DNA of 64,000 nucleotides. Source: WTFV01 sp965200895 (lineage in GTDB: Bacteria; Acidobacteriota; Vicinamibacteria; Vicinamibacterales; UBA8438). This document shows positions 36,622 through 45,311 of the stretch, piece by piece. The stretch is from positions 558,001 to 622,000 of the forward strand of contig CBDAVM010000002.1 of assembly GCA_965200895.1 (NCBI GenBank), written 5' to 3'. The notes beneath the pieces are model-generated. The model did not search any database. It saw only the letters and a program-made list of their open reading frames with translations, and was not told where the DNA came from. The first letter of the stretch is position 1. Each line of letters starts with the position of its first letter. A program made the position numbers and the translations under genes.

Positions 36622-37559
36622 GACGGATGAACCGGGGGCGAGGGACGAAGCGGGCGACGGCGCTCGGCGCGCTGCTGTTCATCGGAGCAGTGTCGCTGGC
36701 GGTCACCGAGGCGGAACAGGGCGGGCCGGTCGTCGAGGTCGAGCGCATCAAGGACAACCTCTACGTGCTGCGCGGCGGCGGCGGCAACTCGGCCGCGTTC
36801 GTGACCAGCGACGGCGTCGTGCTCGTCGACACGAAGGTCGCCGGCTGGGGGCAGCCGCTGATCGACCGCATCGCGGAGCTGACGCCGAACCCGGTGACGA
36901 CCATCATCAACACCCATGCGCACTTCGACCATGTGAGCGGCAACGTGGAGTTCCCGGCGTCGGTCGAGGTGGTGGCGCACACCGCCGCGCGGCGGCTGAT
37001 GGAGGAGTGGAACCCGGTCACCGGCTTCCCGGGCGACTTCCCGGACGTCTTCGCGACCAGCGGCGGCCAGGGTCTGCCGACCCGGACCTACGACGACCGC
37101 CTGACCCTGGGCAGCGGCGACGACCAGGTCGACCTCTACCACTTCGGCCGCGGCCACACCGGCGGCGACACCTGGGTGGTGTTCCCGTCCCTGCGGGTCA
37201 TGCACGCCGGCGACATGTTCCCCGGCCGGCAGGTGCCGATCATGGACGCGAGCAACGGCGGGAGCGGCGTCGACTACGCACGGACGCTGCGCAACGCCCA
37301 CGAGACGGTCACCGACATCGACCTCATCATCACCGGCCACAGCACCCAGATGACGCCGGGCGACCTGGAACAGATGGCCGACTTCGTCGAGACGTTTGTC
37401 GCCGCGGTGCGCGCCGGGCGCAACGCGGGGCAGTCGGCGGCGGCGATCGCGGCCGGCTGGCAGGTGCCGTCGCGGTTCGCGGGTTTCGGCAGTCCGCCGC
37501 CCGCGCGGTTGCAGGCCTACGTGCAGGTGATCCTCGATGAACTCGATGTCCGGGAGTAG
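36618..37559 (+). CDS. Exported MBL-fold metallo-hydrolase (paralogue 3 of 3)
   Basis: The 313-residue protein starts at an ATG overlapping the HupE/UreJ stop codon. It has a signal segment (ATALGALLFIGAVSLAV) and an MBL fold with NTHAHFDHVSGN, FGRGHTGGD, MHAGDMFPG and ITGHSTQMTPGD. It is clearly closer to paralogue 1 (9654-10574) than to paralogue 2, sharing FGRGHTGGDxWxVFP, NGGSGVD and the C-terminal VQVILDEL. ATG 36627 (MNRGRG) is an alternative start. Translational coupling to HupE/UreJ suggests a shared role, possibly metal-related, but this is inference. Confidence 0.9.
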   Translation: MRRMNRGRGTKRATALGALLFIGAVSLAVTEAEQGGPVVEVERIKDNLYVLRGGGGNSAAFVTSDGVVLVDTKVAGWGQPLIDRIAELTPNPVTTIINTHAHFDHVSGNVEFPASVEVVAHTAARRLMEEWNPVTGFPGDFPDVFATSGGQGLPTRTYDDRLTLGSGDDQVDLYHFGRGHTGGDTWVVFPSLRVMHAGDMFPGRQVPIMDASNGGSGVDYARTLRNAHETVTDIDLIITGHSTQMTPGDLEQMADFVETFVAAVRAGRNAGQSAAAIAAGWQVPSRFAGFGSPPPARLQAYVQVILDELDVRE

Positions 37560-38112
37560 GACGCCGGCCCGCCCCGGTGCGTGGGCTGCTGCGCGCCGGC
37601 GGCGGATCACGCGATCTCTGCATCTGCCGGGGCCGGCACGCGCCGCTGCGGCAGGCGACGCGTGCCGGCGGCGGGCGCCCGCTCCGGCGCGTGGCGCCGC
37701 CCTGCGCCTGGTGGGGGCGCTGGCGTGTTTCGCGGTGGGGCTGTCGGCCGGCTGCGCCGGCGGCGGTCCGAACCCCGACACGCTCCGGGCGTCGTTCGCG
37801 GCGACCATCGCCGGAGTGGCCTCGATCAGCGACATGGAGCTCACCGGCGACGAGCTGACGTTCACCTGGACGCGCGGCCCCGACGACGAGATCCGTTGGC
37901 GCGTGAGCATCGATTCGATGGCCGTCGAGCCCCCGGCAGTCGAAGGCGCCCCCATCCAGGGGCGCGTCGTCTCGTCGTGGTACGCGGACGGCGAGCTCGT
38001 CGAGCCGCTCGGCTCCATGTCGCGGCTGCCCGACGAGATCCTGGAGGCGGGAATCGCCCAGGAGTGCTGGGCGTTGTGGGACGAGGAGTCCGGTGCGTGG
38101 GGGTGGTCGTGA
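37537..38112 (+). CDS. Small lipoprotein of unknown function
   Basis: The C-terminal roughly 120 residues read as a real small domain (DMELTGDELTFTWTRGPDDE, IRWRVSIDSMAVEPP, GRVVSSWYADGELVEPLGS, SRLPDEILEAGIAQECWALW). Before it is a hydrophobic stretch ending in a lipobox-like GLSAGC. The frame opens at ATG 37537 inside the MBL gene, but the first roughly 55 residues are Arg/Ala-rich and may not be translated. GTG 37711 (giving MGALACFAVGLSAGC) is possible but lacks a basic N-terminus. I do not recognise the family. It lies just before the SMP-30 gene. Confidence 0.5.
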   Translation: MNSMSGSRTPARPGAWAAARRRRITRSLHLPGPARAAAAGDACRRRAPAPARGAALRLVGALACFAVGLSAGCAGGGPNPDTLRASFAATIAGVASISDMELTGDELTFTWTRGPDDEIRWRVSIDSMAVEPPAVEGAPIQGRVVSSWYADGELVEPLGSMSRLPDEILEAGIAQECWALWDEESGAWGWS

Positions 38113-38289
38113 ACAGGTGGCCCGCGCGGTCGCGTCCCGGTCCCTGAACGCGTGGCCCCCTGACGGGTCGGGGCAGTGGCCGGGCGCACGGCGGAGCGGG
38201 GCCGGTCGATGCGGGGTCGGTCGATGCGCCGCCGCGGTTCACGACGCTTGAGCTGTCGGCGCGCATCGAAGTGAAACAGGGAGGCGGAC

Positions 38290-39267
38290 ATGGTGGCGAA
38301 GCGCGCGTGGATGGGATGCATGGCGGTGGCACTGGCGGTCGTGGCGAGCGTCGGGATTTCCGCCCAGGAGGAGTCGGGGCGCGCGGTGGTGACGGAGGCG
38401 ACCATCTCCTTCACCGAGGGGCCGACCGTCGACGCCGACGGTGCCGTCTACTTCACGGACCTGCGCGTCGTCGGGCGCATCCTGAAGATGGACACCGACG
38501 GGACCGTCACCACGTACCGCGAGCCGAGCCACCGCGCCAACGGCCTCATCTTCGACAGCGAGTGGCGACTGCTGGCGTGCGAAGGGGGCAACGGCGACGA
38601 CGTCCTGCCGCGCATCACCCGGACCAACATCGAGACCGGCGAGATCGAGGTCCTCGCCGACCACTTCGAAGGGCAGCAGCTTCACCAGCCGAACGACCTG
38701 ACCATCGACGGACAGGGACGCATCTACTTCACCGACCGACCGGGGCCCGTCGTCACGCCTGAGCAGACCGGCGTGCATGGTGTGTATCGCATCGACCCCG
38801 ACGGCAGCATCGCGCGTATCCTCACCGAACCGGACATCGAGCGGCCCAACGGCATCGTGATATCGCCCGACGACGCGACTCTCTACCTGATCGAGACCGC
38901 GCAGCAGGAGGGGGGCGCGCGCATGATCCGCGCCTACGACCTCGCCGAGGATGGCACCGCGAGCAACATGCGCGTCTTTCACGACTTCTATCCGGGCCGC
39001 AGCGGCGACGGGATGACCATCGACAGCGAGGGCAACCTCTACGTCGCGGCCGGGCTCAACCGGTTGCGGGGCACGAGCGAGACGCTGGACACGGTGGCCG
39101 GGGTGCACGTCTTCTCACCGTCCGGCGAGCTCCTTGAGCACATCCCCATCCACGAGGACACGATCACCAACGTCGCCTTCGGGGGCGACGACCTGCGGAC
39201 GCTGTACATCACGGCCGGCAAGACGCTCTTCAGCGTGCGGACCGACGTCACCGGCACGCGGCGCTGA
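38290..39267 (+). CDS. SMP-30/gluconolactonase-like secreted protein
   Basis: The 325-residue protein has a signal peptide (MAVALAVVASVGISAQ) and a six-bladed SMP-30 propeller. The metal-site residues expected of the family are visible: Glu in SFTEGPTVDADGAVYFTD, Asn in HQPNDLTIDGQGRIYFTD, Asn in RPNGIVISPDDATLYL, and Asp in GRSGDGMTIDSEGNLYVA. Related enzymes hydrolyse sugar lactones; export suggests it acts on lactones made by periplasmic dehydrogenases such as the nearby quinoprotein. That link is inferred. Start is ATG 38290 behind GGGAGGCGGAC. Upstream bases (38113-38289) hold no gene, only a short GGTCGATGCG repeat. Confidence 0.9.
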   Translation: MVAKRAWMGCMAVALAVVASVGISAQEESGRAVVTEATISFTEGPTVDADGAVYFTDLRVVGRILKMDTDGTVTTYREPSHRANGLIFDSEWRLLACEGGNGDDVLPRITRTNIETGEIEVLADHFEGQQLHQPNDLTIDGQGRIYFTDRPGPVVTPEQTGVHGVYRIDPDGSIARILTEPDIERPNGIVISPDDATLYLIETAQQEGGARMIRAYDLAEDGTASNMRVFHDFYPGRSGDGMTIDSEGNLYVAAGLNRLRGTSETLDTVAGVHVFSPSGELLEHIPIHEDTITNVAFGGDDLRTLYITAGKTLFSVRTDVTGTRR

Positions 39268-39299
39268 CTCCGCGGTCGGGAGGCGCGCTTCGCACCCGG

Positions 39300-39690
39300 T
39301 GATTCGCCGCCGCACGGCGGACAGGGTGAGCAGGTCCTCTTTCAGGATGGCGTCGATGTGCGTACGCTTCCAGCGGGCGTACCAGGATCTCGACCCGCGC
39401 AGGAACGGCTCCGGGAAACCGCCGACGTCCAGCAGGCGGTCGAGGACCTGGTCCGCCGGCAGATCCGTGTATCGCAGCGCCTCCCGCATGTCGAAGGGGT
39501 GCAGCCGGAAATGGAGTAGCGGCCGGCGAGGGAGTCTCCTGTTCTGCGGAAGGCGTCCAGGCGGGCGCTGCTGGTGACGAGCAGGGCCGGCGGCAACCCA
39601 TCCACGTCGTAGACGCCCTTCCGCCAAGTCTTCCAGTCCTGCGTCGGATCGAGATTCCGTTCGCCGAAACGCCGCGGGCAGGCTAAGATA
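39300..39690 (-). pseudogene. Frameshifted remnant of an AAA+ ATPase with DUF4143 domain
   Basis: On the minus strand one frame reads DPTQDWKTWRKGVYDVDG, LPPALLVTSSARLDAFRRTG and DSLAGRY. A second frame continues with FRLHPFDMREALRYTDLPAD, a VLDRLLDVGGFPEPFLRGS stretch and THIDAILKEDLLTLSAVRR. These are consecutive parts of the AAA_14/DUF4143 family, broken by a frameshift near 39510. The Walker A start and the C-terminal half are missing, so it is a dead fragment. The surrounding 39268-39773 contains no intact gene. Confidence 0.75.
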
Positions 39691-39773
39691 GCGGCACTGT
39701 CACGCAGTCGTCGAGCAGCGTCGGGAGGCGAGAGGATCGACCGTGGTCGCGCCACGAACCCGAGGATAGGACG

Positions 39774-42260
39774 ATGTCGAGGATCCTGACCGCTTGCGTG
39801 ATCGGGCTCGGTCTTACCGCCGCCGGCGTCGGTCACCACGCCGCGCACGCCGCCACGCATCAGGACGTCCGCCCCGTCGCCGCCGCGCCGTCGGCGCGTC
39901 CCCCGGCTCGGGATGCGTTGGACGCCGGGTCGGTGCGGCCGGTCCTGCGCCGCTACTGCGTCGGCTGTCACAACGCGCGACTGCGGACGGCCGGTCTGGC
40001 GCTGGACACGATGGACCCGGCTCGGGTGGGTGACCATCCGGCGGCGTGGGAAAAGGTCGTGCGCAAGCTGCGGACCGGCGCGATGCCGCCGGCTGGACGT
40101 CGGCGGCCCGACGCGGCCACCTACGAGGCCGTGGCTGCCGGTCTCGAAACGGCCCTGGACCAGGCGGCGGCGTCGGATCCCGATCCCGGCCGCACCACCG
40201 TTCATCGCCTGAACCGGCGGGAGTACGCGAACGCGGTGCGCGACCTGCTCGCACTGGAGATCGACGCGACCAGGCTGTTGCCTGCCGACAACGCGGATCT
40301 CGGCTTCGACAACATGGCGGACATCCTGTCCGTGTCGCCGGCGCTGCTCGACCGCTACCTCTTCGCGGCGCGCCGGATCAGTCGCCTGGCCGTGGGCGAT
40401 TCGACGATGGAGCCGACGACCGAGACCCATGTCGTCCCCGCGATGCGGTTCCAGGACCAGCGCATGGACGAGGACCTGCCGTTCGGCTCCCGCGGCGGCA
40501 TCGCGATCCGTCACAACTTTCCGCTCGACGCGGAGTATGACGTCAGTATCCGGCTGCAACGGCAGCTCTACGACTACGTGCGCGGCCTGCAGAACCGGCA
40601 GCAGCTCGAGGTGCGCCTCGACGGCGAGCGGGTGGCGCTGTTCGACATCGGCGGCGCGCCCGGAACGCCGCCGCCGCGGACGTTCGCGGGCGCCGTGCTC
40701 GGCGACCGGACCTGGGAGGAGTACACGCTGCACGCCGACGAGCACCTCTCGGTCCGCATCTCCGCGAAGGCCGGGCCGCGCGTGCTCGGCGTTTCCTTCG
40801 TGCAGGGCCGTTCGGAGCGCGACGGGGTGCTGCAGCCACGGGCGACCGGGAAGGTGCTGGCCATCGCCGAGCGCTGGAGCTCCCCGTCGGAAGCGCCGGA
40901 GGCGGCGGTCGACCAGGTGAGCATCGCCGGTCCGTTCAACGCCACCGGCGCCGGTGAGACCCCGAGTCGGGAGCGGCTGTTCGTGTGCCGGCCCGCGCCT
41001 GGGGCAGGCGACGAGGCGTGTGCGCGGGAGATTCTCGCCACCGTCGCTCAGCGGGCCTTCCGACGGCCGGTGACGGAGGCCGACCTGGGCACGCTGCTGG
41101 CATTCTTCGCGGCGGGGCGGCGGACGGGCGGTTTCGAGACCGGGGTCCAGCGGGCCCTGGAAAGCATCCTGGTCGATCCGGAGTTCCTGTTCCGCGTCGA
41201 GCGCGACCCGGTGGACACCAGGCCCGGCACGATACACCCGATCAGCGACCTGGAGCTGGCCTCGCGGCTCTCGTTCTTTCTGTGGAGCAGCATCCCGGAT
41301 GACGAGCTGCTCGACATCGCCGCCCGCGGCGAGCTGCGCGATACGGACGTGCTGCAGCGGCAGATCCGGCGCATGCTGGCCGATCCCCGCGCGCAGGCCC
41401 TCGTCGACGGCTTTGCTGTGCAGTGGCTGGCCCTGCGAACCCTGTCGAGCGTCGTGCCGACGCCGGAGCTCTTCCCGGAGTGGGACGACAACCTGCGCGA
41501 GGCGTTCGGGCGCGAGACGGAGCTGTTCGTGGCCAGCCAGATCCGCGAGGATCGCAGCGTCCTGGACCTCGTTCGCGCGGACTACACGTTCGCCAACGAG
41601 CGGCTGGCCCGGCACTATGGAATTCCGAACGTCTACGGCAGCCGGTTCCGGCGGGTGACGTTCCCCGACGGCGTACGCGGCGGCCTGCTCGGACACGGCA
41701 GTATCCTGACCGTCACGTCCTATCCCACGCGGACCTCTCCGGTGCTGCGGGGGCACTGGCTGCTGTCACACCTGCTCGGCGCGCCGCCGCCGCCACCGCC
41801 GCCGGACGTGCCGGCGCTGCCGGACCGGGGAGAGGGCGGCAGACCGGCCTCGGTGCGCGAGCGGCTGGAGCAGCACCGCGAGAACCCGGTCTGCGCGAAC
41901 TGTCATGCGCCGATGGATCCGCTCGGCTTCGCCCTGGAACACTTCGATGCCATCGGGAAGTGGCGCGGCACCGGCGAGGGCGGCGGACCGATCGACGCAT
42001 CGGGCGTTTTCCCCGACGGCACCGGTTTCGAAGGACTGGCGGGACTCAGGAGGGTCCTGCTGAGCCGTCAGGAGCAGTTCGTCCGGACCGTCACCGAGAA
42101 GCTCGCCACGTACGCGCTCGGCCGCGGGCTGGAGCATTACGACATGCCTGCTGTCCGCGCCATCATTCGCGACGCGGGTGCGGACGACTACACGTGGTCC
42201 TCCCTGGTGCTCGGGATCGTCGAGAGCACACCGTTTCAGATGCGGAGATCAGAATCATGA
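39774..42260 (+). CDS. DUF1592-family secreted di-heme protein (module copy 2)
   Basis: The 828-residue homologue of the 11659 gene has the same order. A signal peptide (ILTACVIGLGLTAAGVG) and heme motif CVGCH (about 62-66) come first, then DUF1587 (TGAMPPAGRRRPDAATYE, HRLNRREYANAVRDLLALE). An N-part of DUF1592, the core LSFFLWSSIPDDELLDIAA, DUF1588 with CANCH (about 707-711) and DUF1585 (VTEKLATYALGRGLEHYD) follow. Identity with copy 1 is high in these motifs but moderate in the sugar-binding-like region, so the two copies are diverged paralogues rather than a recent duplication. It overlaps the DUF1552 gene by ATGA. Function is unknown. Confidence 0.93.
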   Translation: MSRILTACVIGLGLTAAGVGHHAAHAATHQDVRPVAAAPSARPPARDALDAGSVRPVLRRYCVGCHNARLRTAGLALDTMDPARVGDHPAAWEKVVRKLRTGAMPPAGRRRPDAATYEAVAAGLETALDQAAASDPDPGRTTVHRLNRREYANAVRDLLALEIDATRLLPADNADLGFDNMADILSVSPALLDRYLFAARRISRLAVGDSTMEPTTETHVVPAMRFQDQRMDEDLPFGSRGGIAIRHNFPLDAEYDVSIRLQRQLYDYVRGLQNRQQLEVRLDGERVALFDIGGAPGTPPPRTFAGAVLGDRTWEEYTLHADEHLSVRISAKAGPRVLGVSFVQGRSERDGVLQPRATGKVLAIAERWSSPSEAPEAAVDQVSIAGPFNATGAGETPSRERLFVCRPAPGAGDEACAREILATVAQRAFRRPVTEADLGTLLAFFAAGRRTGGFETGVQRALESILVDPEFLFRVERDPVDTRPGTIHPISDLELASRLSFFLWSSIPDDELLDIAARGELRDTDVLQRQIRRMLADPRAQALVDGFAVQWLALRTLSSVVPTPELFPEWDDNLREAFGRETELFVASQIREDRSVLDLVRADYTFANERLARHYGIPNVYGSRFRRVTFPDGVRGGLLGHGSILTVTSYPTRTSPVLRGHWLLSHLLGAPPPPPPPDVPALPDRGEGGRPASVRERLEQHRENPVCANCHAPMDPLGFALEHFDAIGKWRGTGEGGGPIDASGVFPDGTGFEGLAGLRRVLLSRQEQFVRTVTEKLATYALGRGLEHYDMPAVRAIIRDAGADDYTWSSLVLGIVESTPFQMRRSES

Positions 42261-43591
42261 TGATCAGCAGGAAAGCTCTCCCCCGCCGCACGGTACTCCG
42301 CGGGCTCGGCGCCGCGGTGGCGTTGCCGCTGCTCGACGGCATGGTGCCCGCGCTGACCGCCCTCGGCCGAACCGCCGCGAGGCCGGTCAGGCGCCTGGGG
42401 GTCGTCTACGTCCCGAACGGGATCGTGATGGAGCAGTGGACTCCCGCGACAGCGGGCGCCGGATTCGAGATCACGCCGATCCTGCAGCCGCTGGAGCGGT
42501 TCCGGGACCGTCTGCTGGTGGTGTCGGGGCTCAGCAACAAGGGGCCGGACAACATCCACGAGACGGGAGCCACGAGCTTCCTGACCGGTGTGCCCCCGAA
42601 GCGCACCCAGGGTTCCCAGCTCGAGGCCGGGGTGTCGATGGATCAGCAGGTGGCGCGGGAAGCGGGCCGGCACACGCAGCTCGCCTCGCTGGAACTGGCC
42701 CTGGAGTCGGGCGACGATGTGGGGACATGCGGCGGCGGATACACCTGTGCGTACACCAACACCATCTGCTGGCTGAGCGCAACGACACCGTTGCCGATGG
42801 AAACCAATCCACGGACGGTATTCGAACGGCTGCTGGGCGACACCGGCGGCACGGATGCCGCCGCCCGGCTGGCGCGCATCGAACAGAACCGCAGCCTGCT
42901 GGACGCGGTGACGGACAAGGTGGCCGCGTTGGGCCGTGACCTCGGGCCGCGGGACCGGCTGAAGCTCGGCGAGTACCTCGAGGCGGTGCGTGACATCGAG
43001 CGCCGGATCCAGAAGGCCGAGGCGCAGGTCGACCAGGAGCTGCCCGAGATCGCGCCGCCGTTGGGCGTTCCCGCCGCCTTCGACGAACACGCGAAGCTGA
43101 TGTTCGATCTGCAGGTGCTGGCCTATCAGACCGATCTGACCCGCGTCATCAGCTTCATGATCAGCCGCGAGTACAGCGGCCGTACCTACCCGCAGATCGG
43201 CGTGCCGGAGGCGCATCACCCGACGTCGCACCACCAGCAGGATCCGGACAAGCTGGAGAAGCTCACCCGGATCAACACGTACCACACGTCGCTGCTCGCC
43301 TACTACCTCGACAAGCTGCGGGCCACCCCCGACGGCGACGGCTCGCTGCTCGACCACGTGGCCGTGCTGTACGGCGCGGGCCTCAGCGACGGCAACCGGC
43401 ATTCTTCCGAGAACCTGCCGATCCTGCTCGCGGGCGGCGGCGCGGGGACGCTCCACTGCGGACAGCATCTGCAGTGTCCGGACCCGACACCGATGTCCAA
43501 CCTGCACGTGACGCTGATGGACAGGCTCGGGGTCCCGGTCGAGCACTTCGGGGTGAGCACGGGTGAGATTCAGGAGCTCTCGGGCGTCTAG
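42257..43591 (+). CDS. DUF1552-family Tat-exported protein (module copy 2)
   Basis: The 444-residue protein begins MMISRKALPRRTVLRGLG, a twin-arginine signal. It shares with copy 1 VVYVPNGIVMEQWTP, FRDRLLVVSGLS, a CGGGYTCAYTNTICWLS cysteine segment, PRTVFERLLGDTGG, EYSGRTYPQIGVPEAHHPTSHHQ, and the C-terminal LLDHVAVLYGAGLSDGNRHS. Histidine clusters in the last two motifs could bind metal. The ATG lies inside the upstream gene's final codons, implying translational coupling with DUF1592. It ends right at the second dispersed-repeat copy. Confidence 0.92.
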   Translation: MMISRKALPRRTVLRGLGAAVALPLLDGMVPALTALGRTAARPVRRLGVVYVPNGIVMEQWTPATAGAGFEITPILQPLERFRDRLLVVSGLSNKGPDNIHETGATSFLTGVPPKRTQGSQLEAGVSMDQQVAREAGRHTQLASLELALESGDDVGTCGGGYTCAYTNTICWLSATTPLPMETNPRTVFERLLGDTGGTDAAARLARIEQNRSLLDAVTDKVAALGRDLGPRDRLKLGEYLEAVRDIERRIQKAEAQVDQELPEIAPPLGVPAAFDEHAKLMFDLQVLAYQTDLTRVISFMISREYSGRTYPQIGVPEAHHPTSHHQQDPDKLEKLTRINTYHTSLLAYYLDKLRATPDGDGSLLDHVAVLYGAGLSDGNRHSSENLPILLAGGGAGTLHCGQHLQCPDPTPMSNLHVTLMDRLGVPVEHFGVSTGEIQELSGV

Positions 43592-43664
43592 GAGCTTGCG
43601 CCGCAGAACGCAGCGAAGCGAAATGCTGAGGCGCAAGCTCATGGAGCGGGGGGGATGGGCCGAA
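43588..43664. repeat. Dispersed 77-bp repeat, copy 2
   Basis: This copy matches 26230-26306 at 73 of 77 positions. Its arms AGCTTGCGCC (43593-43602) and GGCGCAAGCT (43630-43639) form a perfect 10-bp inverted repeat around 27 nt, so the element can fold. It starts at the DUF1552 stop codon, so it may also act as a 3'-end structure. Confidence 0.85.
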
Positions 43665-43780
43665 CGCCGAGCCCGCGCGGCGTTTCGGGGCGCTGGGAGT
43701 AACGGAGTCAGTTCCGCAGGTGCGCCGGGCCTGCGAAGATCGGCGCCCGAGGTGATCTGACGGAGACAGGGGAGTCCAAC

Positions 43781-45307
43781 ATGCGCGGCGTTGACATGAG
43801 CCGATACGCGGTCGCCGCGTGTCTCGGTCCGTTGCTGGCTGCTTCGGTCGCAGCGGAGCAGCCGGATCTGCGCCTCATCGACGCGGTCCGGGACGGCGAT
43901 CGACGCGTCGTGCGAGCGCTGCTGGAGGAGCCGGTCGACGTGAATGCGCGCCAACCCGACGGGGCGACGGCGCTGCACTGGGCGGCCTACCTCGACGATC
44001 TGGATACGGCGCAACTGCTCATCGCGGCGGGCGCGGTGGCCGATGCTTCGAACGAGCTCGGAGCCACACCGCTCTACCTGGCGTGCGAGAACGGCAGCGC
44101 CGCGCTGGTGCGCATGCTGCTGGCTGCCGGGGCAACGGCCGAAGCGGTCCTGCCGAGCGGCGAGACCGCCCTGATGACGGCGTCCCGCACCGGAAGCATC
44201 GGCGCGGTGGAGGCGCTGCTTGCCCACGGCGCCGATGTGCAGGCGCGAGAGTCTACCGAGGGACAGACCGCCCTCATGTGGGCCGTCTCACAGCGACACC
44301 CGAAGGTTGTCGAAGCCCTGCTGAACGCGGGCGCGGACGTGCATGCGCGTTCGCGCGTCCGGCCCGTGGTGACGGCGCATTCCCCCCGCACGAGCAGCGA
44401 GGGCGCAGTGGTCGTCGTGGACGAGGGCGGGTACTCGCCGCTGCTGTTTGCGGCGCGCAGCGGCGACGCCGCATCCGCCGAGCTGCTGCTGGCGGCGGGC
44501 GCCGATCCGAACGACACCGCGCCGGCCGGAACCAGTGCACTCGTCGTGGCGGCCCACAGCGGCCATGGCGCCCTGGCTGCGTTGTTGCTCCAGGCGGGCG
44601 CCGATCCGAACGTGACGGAAGCCGGCTACACACCCCTGCACGCGGCGGTCCTCAGGGAGGATGCGGCGCTGGTCCAGGCGCTGCTGGCCCACGGCTCGGA
44701 TCCGAACGCCCGTCTGCGGCGCGGCACCCGCTACGCGCGGCAGGGCAAGCTGTTCTCTCTGGACATGGCCTGGACCGGGGCGACGCCGTTCTTTCTCGCA
44801 GCCAAGTTCGGCCGGGGCGACATCATGCGCCGGTTGGCCGAGAGCGGGGCGGACCCGCACGCCGGCCTTGCTGGCGGCGTGACGCCGCTGATGGCCGCCG
44901 CCGGCATGCTCACCCGGGGGTTCGGTCGGGCCGGCAAGGACCGTCGGGGGCGCGAGATGGACTCGGCCGAAATGGAACTTGCCCTCACGCAGGATCCGGA
45001 CAGACGGAGCGTGATGGTCAGCGGCATCGATGCCGTGAAGGTGGCGGTCGAGTTGGGCGCCGACGTCAACGCCGCCAGCGCGACCGGCGACACCGCCCTG
45101 CACATGGCTGCCTTCCACGGCTTCCGGACTGTGGTTCGCTACCTCGTGAGCCGCGGGGCGCGGCTGGACGCCGTCAACAACGGTGGGGAAACGCCGTTGG
45201 ACCGGGCGCTTGCCGCACGGGCTCCGGCGCGGCTGACCCGCAGCCTCACCGACTACAGCGACACCGGCACCGCGGACCTGTTGCGCGCCCTGGGTGCGGC
45301 CGACTAG
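43781..45307 (+). CDS. Secreted ankyrin-repeat protein (module copy 2)
   Basis: The 508-residue protein has a signal peptide (AVAACLGPLLAASVAAEQ) and about a dozen ankyrin repeats, e.g. GATALHWAAYLDDLDTAQLL, GETALMTASRTGS and GQTALMWAVSQRHP, then GYTPLHAAVLREDAALVQAL. Like copy 1 it has a WTGATPFFLAAKFGRGDIM repeat after an insertion and an IDAVKVAVELGADVN repeat, so the two proteins are full-length homologues. ATG 43781 is the longest start; ATG 43796 (MSRYA) is also plausible. The role is likely protein binding outside the cytoplasm. It ends 4 bp before the convergent dnaE2 stop. Confidence 0.9.
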   Translation: MRGVDMSRYAVAACLGPLLAASVAAEQPDLRLIDAVRDGDRRVVRALLEEPVDVNARQPDGATALHWAAYLDDLDTAQLLIAAGAVADASNELGATPLYLACENGSAALVRMLLAAGATAEAVLPSGETALMTASRTGSIGAVEALLAHGADVQARESTEGQTALMWAVSQRHPKVVEALLNAGADVHARSRVRPVVTAHSPRTSSEGAVVVVDEGGYSPLLFAARSGDAASAELLLAAGADPNDTAPAGTSALVVAAHSGHGALAALLLQAGADPNVTEAGYTPLHAAVLREDAALVQALLAHGSDPNARLRRGTRYARQGKLFSLDMAWTGATPFFLAAKFGRGDIMRRLAESGADPHAGLAGGVTPLMAAAGMLTRGFGRAGKDRRGREMDSAEMELALTQDPDRRSVMVSGIDAVKVAVELGADVNAASATGDTALHMAAFHGFRTVVRYLVSRGARLDAVNNGGETPLDRALAARAPARLTRSLTDYSDTGTADLLRALGAAD

Positions 45308-45311
45308 TGGA

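Noticed and set aside
26230..43664. Insertion-sequence or tRNA origin for the 77-bp repeats
   Set aside because: No transposase, flanking target duplication or cloverleaf was seen; they are kept as an unclassified repeat.
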